Made by a program: the position numbers and the translations under genes. The notes under the pieces were generated by a model that had not been told where the DNA came from, made no database searches, and saw only the letters and a program-made list of their open reading frames with translations. DNA of 64,000 nucleotides from Rubrimonas cliftonensis (GTDB lineage Bacteria; Pseudomonadota; Alphaproteobacteria; Rhodobacterales; Rhodobacteraceae): contig NZ_FNQM01000003.1 in assembly GCF_900107585.1 (NCBI RefSeq), positions 62,001 to 126,000 on the forward strand, given 5' to 3'. Positions 8,184 to 17,349 of this stretch are shown in pieces (within the stretch, counting starts at the first letter, position 1; every line of letters begins with the position of its first letter).

Positions 8184-8543
8184 AGGCGCCGCGCGGCCCG
8201 CGGTGAACGCCATGGCGTCGCCGGCTTTTGCGCGGCGCGCGATCAGGGCGACGGCCATCGCGCCGGGCGCGCGGTCTCCCCTCTCCGCCGGGTCCGCGCC
8301 GAGGTCGGCTGTCCCGGCTCCATCGGCGGCGATCAGGGCGGCGGGTCAGCATCCGGCGATCACCGCCTGCGCCCGCCGCTGTGCCCGGCTCCTGGGCCGG
8401 CCCTGCCGGCCGCGTCGGCGCGACGCTCGACTTCTCCCGGCCCGCAGAAGCCCCCGCGACGCGCCCATCCCGGCCCGCCCGGCGCGTGCACGCGGACATC
8501 GGTCAGCGCGCAGCGGCGCATCCCGCCGTTCCTGAACCCGGCG

Positions 8544-8897
8544 CATGGGCATGCCGATCCAGACGCCAGGCCGCCGCCTGCGCCGGATTTCCTTCGCTTC
8601 GCCGACCCTTCCACCGCAGAGAACCTGCTCTCTGGCGCCGGCTTCCGGCAGATCCGGTCGCAGACGGTGGAATGCGCGTTCGAGTTCGATGAGCCGGAAG
8701 GACTCCGGGAGATTTTCTCGCAGGCGACGGTGCGGGCGAAGATGCTGATCGCGGCGCAGCCGACCAGGAACCGTGAGGCGATCCGTCGCGCCATGGCGGA
8801 CGCCGTCCTCGGCGCCTCCGCCGACGGCGCAAGATTCCGCGTCTCTGCACCGGCGGCGCTCATGTCCGCCCGCGCTGGACGGGAATTCGCAGCAGTA
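8544..8897 (+). pseudogene. C-terminal relic of a class I SAM methyltransferase
   Basis: The frame through 8667 reads FLRFADPSTAENLLSGAGF, then EFDEPEGLREIFSQATVRAK and FRVSAPAALMSARAG. That is the typical C-terminal end of UbiE-like/class I methyltransferases (FADP..., AGF, ...PAPA...SAR). No start codon, SAM-binding motif I or terminal stop is in frame. A possible earlier piece in another frame around 8396-8450 (AGPAGRVGATLDFSRP) resembles the motif II region, which would mean at least one frameshift. This looks like a truncated, decayed copy. Confidence 0.55.
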
Positions 8898-8938
8898 GGC
8901 CCCGGTTTCGAGGCGACAGACCGGAGGCCGTCGCCTTC

Positions 8939-9196
8939 TCAGGCTCTCGGCGCGCCGCCCCGTTCGATGGGGATGGGCTGCGCAAGAATTCGTCGACGGG
9001 CCTCGGCCCATGGCTGACCCCGAGCGATCGCGACGCAGCGCATGGGCGTCATCGAGACGCCATCAGCCGCCAGCCAGACCAAGGGCAGGTCGCCGTCCGC
9101 CCCCCCCCACCACGCATCCCGGCGCGCATCCCGGCGAAGACCTCCTCGATCCGCGACGGTCCGGGAGCGGTCGCCACCGGTCACGATCCGGGGCAT
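8939..9196 (-). pseudogene. possible broken gene of unknown function
   Basis: The segment ending at 8939 (GDLPLVWLAADGVSMTP, then CVAIARGQPWAEARRRIL) has protein-like composition. It is joined across a G9/C9 run (9100-9108) to a second frame reading RIEEVFAGMRAGMRG, and another frame change near 9150 leads to MPRIVTGGDRSRTVA. The family is not recognised. It is listed only as a likely degraded gene; antisense noise cannot be excluded. Confidence 0.25.
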
Positions 9197-9378
9197 GGTG
9201 AAGCCCCTGCCCGTGTCCTGCGGGATCAGGGGCGCCCGCGCAGCTGTTCAGGTCGTCGACGATGCGGAGCGGGCGATCGCTCCTGGAGGGGCCCGGAACC
9301 CGCGGGACTGGACGGGCGCCCCTCCGCAACCCGAACCGGAGCAGCGCTTCAACAGACCGGGGAGGGAGACTTCGAGAG

Positions 9379-10369
9379 ATGGGCGGACTTCGGATACTGG
9401 TCCTCGGCGCCGGCGGCGTGGGCGGCTACTTCGGCGGGCGCCTCGCGCAGGCCGGCGTCGACGTGACGTTCCTGGTGCGCGAGCGCCGGCTGCGGCGGCT
9501 CAACGCCGAAGGACTGCGCATCAGGAGCCCCTTCGGCGACGCCGCCATCGCGGTGAAGGCGGTCGCCGCCGCTGAAGACGGGGGCCGCTTTGACGCGGTG
9601 CTGCTGGCCTGCAAGGCCTATGATCTGGAGGACGCCATCTCCACCGTCGCGCCCGCGGTCTCCGACGGATGCGCCGTGCTTCCCCTGTTGAACGGCGTCG
9701 CGCATATCGACCGTCTGAACGCGGCCTTCGGCGCCGGGCGCGTGCTCGGCGGCCTCGCGAAGATTCAGGCGACGCTGACCGAGGACGGCGTGGTGGAGCA
9801 CTTCAACGACTGGCGCTTCCTGACCTTCGGCGAGCAGGACGGGCGCATGACCGGCCGCGTCGCGGCGCTGGAGGCCGCCTTCGCCCAGGCCCCCGGCTGC
9901 GTCGCTGAGGCGGTTCCGGACGTGATGCGCCGGCTTTGGGAGAAGCTCGTCCACGTCGCCACCTCGGCCGGCATGACCTGCCTGATGCGGGCCAATGTCG
10001 GGGAGATCGTGCGCACCGCGGACGGCGCGGCCCTGCTGCGGCGGCTGCTGGAAGCCAACGCCGAGATCGCAGCGCGGCTCGGCCACGCCCCCAGCCCGGC
10101 GTTCATGGAGACCTACCGCGCCACGTTCTCCGACCCGTCATCCGGCTACTCCACCTCGATGCTGCGCGACATCGAGCGCGGCGCGCCGACCGAGGGCGAC
10201 CACATCCTCGGCTTCATGCTGGACAGCGCGCGGTCGGTCGGCGTCTCGGAGCCGATCCTCGAACTGGCCTGCGCCCATGTGCAAGGCCTACGCCCGGCGA
10301 CGCGATGCCGGCAGGCTCCCGACGCGCGCCCCCGGAGCGTCGGTCGGGGCGTCGTCACGCGGAGGCTGA
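9379..10369 (+). CDS. panE: 2-dehydropantoate 2-reductase (ketopantoate reductase), apparent 3' frameshift
   Basis: An NADPH-dependent reductase family member that would reduce ketopantoate to pantoate in pantothenate/CoA synthesis; some paralogues act on other 2-oxoacids. The ATG at 9379 follows GGGGAGGG. The N-terminal Rossmann motif is ILVLGAGGVGGYFGGRLA. Catalytic-type residues appear in CKAYD, LLNGVAH, and WEKLVHVATSAGMTCL (Lys). Family homology ends near AHVQ (about 10278). Deleting one A from CAAGG there continues as AYARRRDAGRLP to a TGA at 10367-10369, giving about 329 residues. Without the correction the frame runs to 10686, into the convergent mscS gene. The product would probably still fold. 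Confidence 0.82.
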
Positions 10370-10528
10370 CGGCGCGGCCCGCCCTTCCCCGCCGCCCCTC
10401 TCCACCGGACGGTCCGCAGGCCGGCGCAGTCGAAGGCGCCGCGCGTCCCCAGCCGCCGCGACGCTGTCGACTCCGAAGCCCGCGGCCGGCGCCGGGCCGG
10501 GCCGGCGACGCCGCCCCGCTCGTGCAGG

Positions 10529-10565
10529 CCCAGCGCTCGTGCCCAGCGCTCGTGCCCAGCGCTCA
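10529..10565. repeat. 13-bp tandem repeat overlapping the mscS stop codon
   Basis: CCCAGCGCTCGTG is present twice in perfect tandem (10529-10541 and 10542-10554), followed by an 11-base third copy ending in CTCA (10555-10565). The last copy contains the mscS TGA, read on the minus strand. The repeat lies in the convergent panE-mscS gap. Confidence 0.8.
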
Positions 10566-12608
10566 GGCCCCGCTTTCCCGCGGCATACCCATCGAGGCGC
10601 CGCCGGGGTCGTCGGCGGCGAGCGTGAGCTGGGGCTGGAACAGCTCCACGCCCTTCTCGGCCAGCGTCTTCTGGAGCGCGGCGTAGGCCATCCGGCGGAT
10701 GATGAACTGCTGGCCGGGGCGCGAGGTGAACTTGCAGCCGATCTCGAAGGCGCTGCCCAGGATCGCCACGGCGCCCTGCGACTTCAGCGGCTCGAGGAAC
10801 TTGCCCTGAAGCTCCGGGTGATCGAGAAGCTGCTCGCCGACCTTCTTTACCAGCTTGCGGACCATCTCCACGTCCACGTCGCTCGGCACCATGAAGCTGA
10901 ACTTCACCTTCACCCAGTCGCGGCTGTGGTTCTGGATGGTGCCCATCTCGCTGAACGGGATGGTGAAGACCGGGCCGCGATGGTGGCGCAGGCGCACCGA
11001 GCGCAGGGAGATGCGCTCCACGACGCCCTTGCCCGATTTCGCCTCGACATATTCGCCGACGCGGAAGGCGTCCTCGTAGAGATAGAACAGTCCGCTGATG
11101 ACGTCGCTGACGAGCTTCTGCGCGCCGAAGCCGATCGCGAGGCCCAGCACGCCGGCGGAGGCGAGCAGCGGCGCGATGTCGAGCCCCATCGCCGACAGCG
11201 CGCTCATCGCGGTCAGCACCGCGACGAGGCCCAGCGCGAAGCCGCGCACCACGGGCAGGATGGTGCCCATCCGGGAGGACTGCGCCTGGTTCTCCTCGTC
11301 GACGATGGCGCCCGGCGCGGCGGCCGGTCCGGGGTCGAGCGCGGCGGAGAGCGCCCGCCAGAGCGCGAGGCCGACGACGAGGATCGCGCCGGCCTCCACG
11401 AGCGCCGGCGCGAAGCGCGCCACGCCTGACGGCGCGGGCGGCGCCAGCGGATCGACGCCCCAGATGCGCAGCACGGCCACGGCGGCGACGACGACCACAA
11501 TGCCCTCCGCCAGAGCGAAGCCGCCGCGCAGCAGGCCGCTCCGGCGGCGGGAGTCGGCCTCGGCGTCCGCCTCCCGCCGCCAGAGCGACAGGCCGGCGAC
11601 GGCCAGCGGCGCCAGCATCATGATGACGACGGTCGGCCCGCCGCCCCCTACCTGCGCGGGGCCGAGCAGCCCCAGCGCGCCGAGCGACTTCAGTCCGACG
11701 TCGAGCGCGACGACGCCGACATAGACCGCCCACCAGTTCCGGGCGGCGAAGGAGGGCGCGGCGGCGTCGCGGGCGATCAGCGCAGCGACGGGCCGGCGGA
11801 CCGCCGAGAAGAACCACGCCGCCAGCGCGCCTGACAGCAGCAGCAGCGCGACGACGAGCAGCGCGGCCGACCCCGGCGGGCTCGCCGCGCCGACGACGAC
11901 CGCGCGCAGGATCGTCAGCGCCAGCATGCCCGCGAGCGCGATGCGCGCGGCGCGCAGGACGGAGGCCGCCTCGGCCGCGCCAAAGCCCATCAGCCGCCGC
12001 GAGGGCGCCGAGGGCGCGGCCAGCGCCTCAACCATCAGCAGCTTGACGCGATATCCGACGATGGCGAGGAACGCGGCGGCGGCGATCGCGCGCACCGAGG
12101 CGTCGCCGGGCAGGATCGCGCGCCCGACGGCGAAGCCGACGCCCGCGAACGCCGCCAGCGCCAGAGCGGACCGCAGGAGATGCGGCAGCGCCGCGCGCAG
12201 CCGGGCGCGGAACGGCGAAAGCCCGCCCGAGTCCGGCGCGACGGGGCCGCCTCCCCCGGAGCTAGCGACGAGCGCGCCGACTGCCCGCTCGACCGCATGG
12301 CCTGCGGCGAGCCCGATCAGCAGCGCGATGAGGCCGAAGAGGGCGGGATGCGCGCCGAACCATGCGAGGATGGAGGCGAGCGCCTCGGGAGCAGCCGCCG
12401 CCGCCTTTGCAAGCGCGCCCTCAACCACGGCCAGGGTCGTCTCGGCGGGCTGCGCGCCGCCCAGGGACGCGCCCAGCTCCGCGCCATCCGCCGCGCCCGG
12501 CGGCGCAGCGGAAGCGAGCGACGCCTCCGGGAAGGCCTCGCGCAACCGCGCCAGCGTCTCCGCATCGACGTCCCTGGGCAGGACGATCCTGATCTCGCCG
12601 TCGGCCAA
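10563..12608 (-). CDS. small-conductance mechanosensitive channel, MscS family
   Basis: 681 residues: a long N-terminal multi-span membrane region (about residues 80-420) and a C-terminal MscS core. The pore helix and beta-domain start are recognisable in LLASAGVLGLAIGFGAQKLV and SDVISGLFYLYEDAFRVGEYVE, followed by RSVRLRHHRGPVFTIPFSEMGTIQN. The large size matches YnaI/YbdG-type or plant-like MscS proteins rather than the 286-residue MscS. It would gate in the inner membrane upon hypo-osmotic shock. It is convergent with panE and downstream of dnaE on the same strand, separated by a terminator. Confidence 0.9.
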   Translation of the reverse strand: MADGEIRIVLPRDVDAETLARLREAFPEASLASAAPPGAADGAELGASLGGAQPAETTLAVVEGALAKAAAAAPEALASILAWFGAHPALFGLIALLIGLAAGHAVERAVGALVASSGGGGPVAPDSGGLSPFRARLRAALPHLLRSALALAAFAGVGFAVGRAILPGDASVRAIAAAAFLAIVGYRVKLLMVEALAAPSAPSRRLMGFGAAEAASVLRAARIALAGMLALTILRAVVVGAASPPGSAALLVVALLLLSGALAAWFFSAVRRPVAALIARDAAAPSFAARNWWAVYVGVVALDVGLKSLGALGLLGPAQVGGGGPTVVIMMLAPLAVAGLSLWRREADAEADSRRRSGLLRGGFALAEGIVVVVAAVAVLRIWGVDPLAPPAPSGVARFAPALVEAGAILVVGLALWRALSAALDPGPAAAPGAIVDEENQAQSSRMGTILPVVRGFALGLVAVLTAMSALSAMGLDIAPLLASAGVLGLAIGFGAQKLVSDVISGLFYLYEDAFRVGEYVEAKSGKGVVERISLRSVRLRHHRGPVFTIPFSEMGTIQNHSRDWVKVKFSFMVPSDVDVEMVRKLVKKVGEQLLDHPELQGKFLEPLKSQGAVAILGSAFEIGCKFTSRPGQQFIIRRMAYAALQKTLAEKGVELFQPQLTLAADDPGGASMGMPRESGA

Positions 12609-12740
12609 CGCCCACTCCCCCGTTTCGAACGCCGCAAGAGCGTTTTCCGAGCCGACTGGATCAGTCAGCGACGAGAAAACTGCGACAGAATAATTGCGTA
12701 GAGCGGCAGACCTGACGCAGTCAGGTCGAACGCCGCTCTA
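12609..12740 (-). terminator. hairpin downstream of dnaE
   Basis: ACCTGAC (12710-12716) pairs with GTCAGGT (12720-12726) around a 3-base loop. An outer GAGCGGC (12701-12707) pairs with GCCGCTC (12732-12738), which overlaps the dnaE stop TAG. The structure directly ends the dnaE transcript, though no strong T-run follows. The rest of the dnaE-mscS gap shows no other feature. Confidence 0.6.
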
Positions 12741-15700
12741 GAGGTCTTCGACCATCAGCACGCCGTCAATCGCCTTGATGGCGCCGCGGATCGCCGGCGT
12801 CACGGCCCAGGCGTCCGGCAGACGCACCGCGATCTCGGCGCCGAGCGCTGGATCGGCGACGACGATCTCCACCGGGCCGCCCCTGCGCCCCGCGACGCCC
12901 CCCGCGCCGGCGCCTGCGCCGCGCTCCGCCCGCACCGGCTCCAGGCGCGCGCGCAGCGGCGCCAGCGCGGTCTGGTCGGACAGGTGGACGCGCAGGCCGG
13001 CGGCCGCGGCGTCGGCGATGACGGTCTCGACCGCGGCCACGGCCTTGCAGAGCAACTTCAGCTGGTCGCCGCCGGGCTCGGCCTCGACCGTCATCACCAC
13101 GCGGCAGCCCGGCTCCAGCAGGTCGCGATGGGCGGCGAGCACGTCGGAGAACACCGTCGCCTCATACATGCCCGTGGGGTCGGACAGCGCCACGAAGGCG
13201 AAGCGCGCGCCGCGGGCGGACTTCTTCTCCTGCCGCTTCATCACCACGCCGGCGATGCGCCCCACGGCTACGCCGCTGCGCGAGGCGAGCGCCGCAAGCT
13301 CTCGGTAGAAGTGGATCTTCTTGCGCCGCAGCGCCTGCGCCACATCGTCCAGCGGGTGGCCGGAGAGGTAGAAGCCCACCGCCGTGAACTCCTCCGCCAG
13401 CCGGTCGCCGGCGTCCCAGTCCGGCCCGTCGGAGAGCCTTGGCGCCGGCAGTTCCGCCACGCCGCCGAACAGCGAAACCTGGTTCGAGGCCGCCTCCTCC
13501 TGCGCCGCCGCGGAATAGGCGAGAAGCTGGTCGACGGCGGCGAGCATGCGGCGGCGGTTGCGGTCGAGCGCGTCGAAGGCGCCGGCGCGGGCGATCATCT
13601 CCAGCGCCCGCTTGCCGATCCGGCGCAGGTCGACCCGGCGCGCGAGGTCGAACACGTCGACGAAGCGCCCCGCCTGCGCCCGCTCCGTCGCGATCAGCCG
13701 CATCGCCTCCGGCCCGACGCCCTTGAGCCCGCCAAGCGCATAGACGATGGCGCCGTCGCTCACCGTGAAGCCGGCCTCGGAGCGGTTGACGCAGGGCGCG
13801 AGCGTCGCGATGCCCATGGCGTCGGCCTCGCGCTTGTAGACCGCGAGCTTGTCGGTGAGGTGGATGTCGCAGTTCATCACCGCGGCCATGAACTCGACCG
13901 GGTGGTTGGCCTTGAGCCACGCCGTCTGGTAGCTGACCACGGCGTAGGCGGCGGCGTGGGACTTGTTGAAGCCGTAGTTGGCGAACTTGTCGAGCAAGTT
14001 CCAGACTTCCAGCGCCTTGGCGCCGTCCACCCCGTTCTCCGCAGCGCCCTCCAGGAACTTCGGCCGCTCGGCGTCCATCGCCTCCTGGATCTTCTTGCCC
14101 ATGGCGCGGCGCAGAAGGTCGGCGCCGCCGAGGCTGTAACCCGCCATCTTGCGGGCGATCTCCATCACCTGCTCCTGATAAACGATGATGCCCTGGGTCT
14201 CGTCGAGGATCGGGTCGATGAGGGGGTGGATGCCGGCGCGCGGCTCGCGCCCGTTCTTGACGTTGCAGTACTTGGGAATGTTCTCCATCGGACCGGGGCG
14301 GTAGAGCGCCACCAGCGCCACGATGTCCTCGATGCAGGTCGGGCGGAGCTGGCGCAGGGCGTCGCGCATGCCCGCGCTCTCCACCTGGAACACGGCGACG
14401 GTGTCGGCCCGCGCATAGAGTTCGTACGTTTTGGGGTCGTCCAGCGGAATGGCCGAGATATCAACGCTCACGCCGCGTTTCTTCAGCAGGTCGAGCGCGT
14501 TCTGGATCACTGTCAGGGTCTTCAGCCCCAGGAAGTCGAACTTCACGAGCCCCGCCTGCTCGACCCATTTCATGTTGAACTGGGTGGCGGGCGTCTCGGC
14601 GCGGGCGTCTCGGTAGAGCGGGCAGAGCTCGACCAGCGGCCGGTCGCCGATCACGACGCCGGCGGCGTGGGTGGAGGCGTTGCGCAGCAGGCCCTCGACC
14701 TTCTCGGCGATGTCGAGGAGTTCGGCGACGACCGGCTCCTCCTTCGCGGCCTCCTGCAGGCGCGGCTCCTCGGCGCGGGCGCGCTTGACGGAGACGGGCT
14801 TCACGCCCTCCACCGGGATCATCTTCGACAGGCGGTCGACCTGGCCGTAGGGCAGCTGCAGCACGCGGCCGACGTCGCGCACGGCGGCCTTGGAGAGCAT
14901 GGCGCCGAAGGTGATGATCTGCGCCACGCGGTCGGCGCCGTAGCGGCGCTGGACATAGGCGATCACCTCCTCGCGGCGGTCCATGCAGAAGTCGATGTCG
15001 AAGTCGGGCATCGACACGCGGTCGGGGTTGAGGAACCGCTCGAACAGCAGGCCGTAGCGCAGGGGGTCGAGATCGGTGATGGTCAGCGCCCAGGCGACGA
15101 GCGAGCCGGCGCCCGAGCCGCGGCCCGGCCCAACGGGAATATCCTGCGCCTTCGACCACTTGATGAAGTCGGCGACGATGAGGAAGTAGCCGGGAAAGCC
15201 CATCCCCTCGATGACGCCGAGCTCGTAGTCGAGCCGGTCCTCGTAGATCTTCCGTTCGGCGGCGGGGGGGACGACCCGCAGGCGCTCGGCCAGGCCTTCG
15301 CGGGCCTGGCGGCGCAACTCCTCCACCTCGTCGTCGGCGAAGCGGGGCAGGATCGGCGCGCAGGTGCGCGGGCGGAAGGCGCAGCGGCGGGCGATCTCGA
15401 CGGTGTTCGCGCAGGCCTCCGGCAGGTCGGCGAAGCGCTCGACCATGGCGGAGGCGGGCTTGAACCAGTGCTCGGGCGTGAGCCGGGGGCGGTTCTCCTG
15501 CGTGACGTAGCTGCCCGAGCCGACGCAGAGGAAGGCGTCATGGGCCGCATACATCGCGGCGTCGGGGAAATGCGCGTCGTTGGAGGCGACGAGCGGCAGG
15601 TCGCGGGCGTAGGCGGTCTCGACGAAGAAGGGCTCGGTCTCCTCCTCGGCGGGCGTGCGCAGCGTCTCGCCCTCGCCGTGGCGCTGCAGCTCGACGTAGA

Positions 15701-16238
15701 GCCGGTCTGGGAAGAGCGCCTCCAGCCGGTCGAGCAGGGCGAGCGCGGCGTCGCGGCGGCCGGCGCGGGCGAGACGGCCGAGCGGGCCGTCGGGGCCTCC
15801 CGTCAGCAGAATCAGCCCGTCGGCGCAGGCCGCGAGCGTCTCCGGCCCGACGGCGCGGCGGCCGTCGACGCCGGTCAGATAGGCGTGCGAGCTCAGCGCC
15901 ATGAGGTTACGGTAGCCGGCTTCGTCCTGCGCATAGAGCGCGATTTCGGCAGGCTCGGGCGCGCGGTCGCCAGGCCGGTCTGCCTCGGCGTAGGCGAGCG
16001 CAAGCGAGAGGCCGATGATCGGCTGGACGCCGGCCTTCGCGGCTGTCTCGGAGAACTCCAGCGCACCGAAGAGGTTGTTGGCGTCGGCGACGGCGACGGC
16101 GGGGCAGCCTGCGGCCTCGCAGAGCTTCGGCAGCGCCTTGAGGCCGATCGCCCCCTCCCCCAGCGAATAGACCGAGCGCACCCGCAGGTGGACGAAGCTC
16201 GGCGCGGCGGCGGAAGGCGGCTGGGGGGCGGCGGGCAT
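12738..16238 (-). CDS. dnaE: DNA polymerase III alpha subunit (replicative)
   Basis: A 1166-residue catalytic subunit of the replicative polymerase. The N-terminal PHP domain starts at FVHLRVRSVYSLGEGA. The polymerase active site shows GPGRGSGAGSLVAWAL and PDFDIDFCMDRR (aspartates about residues 410-414). Downstream are NYGFNKSHAAAYA, the FYLSGHPLDD segment and an OB-fold region. The length and the LGEGAIGLKALPKL start fit DnaE1 rather than the SOS polymerase DnaE2/ImuC, which is shorter and begins differently. A hairpin overlaps the stop. Confidence 0.97.
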   Translation of the reverse strand: MPAAPQPPSAAAPSFVHLRVRSVYSLGEGAIGLKALPKLCEAAGCPAVAVADANNLFGALEFSETAAKAGVQPIIGLSLALAYAEADRPGDRAPEPAEIALYAQDEAGYRNLMALSSHAYLTGVDGRRAVGPETLAACADGLILLTGGPDGPLGRLARAGRRDAALALLDRLEALFPDRLYVELQRHGEGETLRTPAEEETEPFFVETAYARDLPLVASNDAHFPDAAMYAAHDAFLCVGSGSYVTQENRPRLTPEHWFKPASAMVERFADLPEACANTVEIARRCAFRPRTCAPILPRFADDEVEELRRQAREGLAERLRVVPPAAERKIYEDRLDYELGVIEGMGFPGYFLIVADFIKWSKAQDIPVGPGRGSGAGSLVAWALTITDLDPLRYGLLFERFLNPDRVSMPDFDIDFCMDRREEVIAYVQRRYGADRVAQIITFGAMLSKAAVRDVGRVLQLPYGQVDRLSKMIPVEGVKPVSVKRARAEEPRLQEAAKEEPVVAELLDIAEKVEGLLRNASTHAAGVVIGDRPLVELCPLYRDARAETPATQFNMKWVEQAGLVKFDFLGLKTLTVIQNALDLLKKRGVSVDISAIPLDDPKTYELYARADTVAVFQVESAGMRDALRQLRPTCIEDIVALVALYRPGPMENIPKYCNVKNGREPRAGIHPLIDPILDETQGIIVYQEQVMEIARKMAGYSLGGADLLRRAMGKKIQEAMDAERPKFLEGAAENGVDGAKALEVWNLLDKFANYGFNKSHAAAYAVVSYQTAWLKANHPVEFMAAVMNCDIHLTDKLAVYKREADAMGIATLAPCVNRSEAGFTVSDGAIVYALGGLKGVGPEAMRLIATERAQAGRFVDVFDLARRVDLRRIGKRALEMIARAGAFDALDRNRRRMLAAVDQLLAYSAAAQEEAASNQVSLFGGVAELPAPRLSDGPDWDAGDRLAEEFTAVGFYLSGHPLDDVAQALRRKKIHFYRELAALASRSGVAVGRIAGVVMKRQEKKSARGARFAFVALSDPTGMYEATVFSDVLAAHRDLLEPGCRVVMTVEAEPGGDQLKLLCKAVAAVETVIADAAAAGLRVHLSDQTALAPLRARLEPVRAERGAGAGAGGVAGRRGGPVEIVVADPALGAEIAVRLPDAWAVTPAIRGAIKAIDGVLMVEDL

Positions 16239-16757
16239 GCGGGCGACTCCGGCGGGACGCGGCGAGACTAGCGCGGACCGCGCCGCCGCGCCCAGCCCGG
16301 ATCGGCCGCAATCGCGCGGCCGGACGCCCCGCAGAGGCGCGAGGCGGACAGGCCGACGGACAGGCCGGCGGCGCGGGCCTGCTGAGGCGGCCGGTCCAGA
16401 AGGCCGGCGCTTGGGGTCGATGGAGGTCGCCGGCGGAGCGCGTCGGCGGAGGGGGCTGACGGGCGTCGATGTGGGGAGCGCCTGGCGGGGGGGGAGGGGG
16501 GCAGGCCGGTGGCGGAGGCAGGCTGGGTCTCGCCCGCGGGCAACCGCCGGTTGAGAGCGGTCGGCGCGAAGGTCGGCGCGGGCGGGCGGGCGGGCGGTCG
16601 CGGTCCTGCGCCTCGGCGGGCGGGGCTGGCTGCGGGCCGAGGCCTACGCCTATGGCTCAGGCCTGAGGCTTGCGCCTGCGGCTCAGGCCCGAGGCTTGCG
16701 CCCGAGGCCGAGAGCTGCGGCGGGCGCATGGGTCGATCCGATTCGCCGCGGCCGGCG
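16239..16757. other. intergenic region between the GNAT gene and dnaE, with repeats
   Basis: About 520 bp of very G/C-rich sequence upstream of dnaE. No credible gene is seen. It contains G-runs (16488-16501) and the degenerate 26-bp repeats at 16636-16712. The dnaE promoter should lie at the left end, but no clear -35/-10 pair was recognised. Confidence 0.5.
16636..16712. repeat. three degenerate 25-26 bp tandem repeats
   Basis: Units lie at 16636-16660, 16661-16686 and 16687-16712. They share the core GCC(C/T)GAGGC...GCGCC(T/C)...(CTCAG/CCGAG). CTCAGGCCTGAG, at the first junction (16656-16667), is a perfect 12-bp palindrome. The array lies just downstream of the GNAT gene, so it may act as a transcript-end structure or be a small satellite repeat. 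Confidence 0.65.
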
Positions 16758-17291
16758 TCAGAGCATGAGCTTCATGCCGACATGGCTCGGCTCGAAGCCT
16801 AGGCGGGCGTAGAAGCGCTGCGCGTCGGTCCGCGATCTGTCGGTGGCGAGCTGGACCATGGCGCAGCCGCGGGCGCGGGCGATCTCCACGGCCCGGCGCA
16901 CCATGGCGGCGCCGACGCCGCGGGAGCGCCAGGGCGCGGCCACCCGCACGCCCTCGATCACCGCGCGCGAGGCGCCGCGGCGCGAGAGCGTCGGGACCAC
17001 CCCGAGTTGCAGGCAACCCACCACGGCGCCGTCGATCGCCGCGACCATGAGCCGCTCGCCGGGGTCGGCCGCGATGGCGGCGAAGGCGGCGGCGTAGCCG
17101 GGATCGCCCGGCGCTTCGCGCGCGGCGCCGAGCGGGTCGTCGGCGAGCATCGCGACGATGGCCTCCACATCCCCGGCTTCGGCGTCGCGCATCGCGAAGC
17201 CGGTCGGCTCGGCGACAGGGGACGCGGCGGGGCGCCGGTCCGGAGCGGCGGGCCCGGAAAGGATGTGGGGAGCGGCGGCGGCGTCGGTCAT
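16758..17291 (-). CDS. GNAT-family N-acetyltransferase
   Basis: A 177-residue acetyl-CoA-dependent transferase. The fold begins at about residue 33 (FAMRDAEAGDVEAIVAML). The acetyl-CoA pyrophosphate-binding loop is VAAPWRSRGVGAAMVRRA, followed by ARGCAMVQLATD and the C-terminal YARLGFEPSHVGMKL typical of small-molecule or amine acetyltransferases. The first 30 residues are a low-complexity extension, and an internal ATG in FAMRDA could be the true start. Substrate is unknown. Confidence 0.85.
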   Translation of the reverse strand: MTDAAAAPHILSGPAAPDRRPAASPVAEPTGFAMRDAEAGDVEAIVAMLADDPLGAAREAPGDPGYAAAFAAIAADPGERLMVAAIDGAVVGCLQLGVVPTLSRRGASRAVIEGVRVAAPWRSRGVGAAMVRRAVEIARARGCAMVQLATDRSRTDAQRFYARLGFEPSHVGMKLML

Positions 17292-17349
17292 GCGGGCGGG
17301 TCCATCCTGCGGCGACCGGCCGGCTTGGGGCGGCCGGCGTGGGGCGACG

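Larger units (their letters stand above)
8184..9378. other. gene-poor decayed region between oxyR and panE
   Basis: About 1.2 kb without an intact gene I can recognise. It holds a 5'-degraded methyltransferase relic on the plus strand (about 8544-8897) and a broken unidentified reading frame on the minus strand (about 8939-9196) interrupted at a run of nine C (9100-9108). The remaining open frames are arginine- and proline-rich antisense-type translations typical of high-GC noncoding DNA. Confidence 0.55.

Noticed and set aside
10369-10686. C-terminal extension of panE to 10686
   Set aside because: Ser/Pro/Arg-rich with no homology and overlapping the convergent mscS gene; explained better by a one-base frameshift near 10278.
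12738-16238. dnaE as DnaE2/ImuC partner of the nearby imuB
   Set aside because: The N-terminal sequence, length of 1166 residues and domain order fit the replicative DnaE1; no SOS box precedes it.
12984-16271. Plus-strand open frame of 1095 codons opposite dnaE
   Set aside because: Composition is His/Val/Gly/Arg-rich with no family motif, and dnaE on the minus strand is unmistakable.
16239-16757. Minus- and plus-strand ORFs in the dnaE upstream gap as small genes
   Set aside because: Low-complexity Arg/Pro/Gly/Ala translations in many frames, no ribosome binding site, and a repeat array within.
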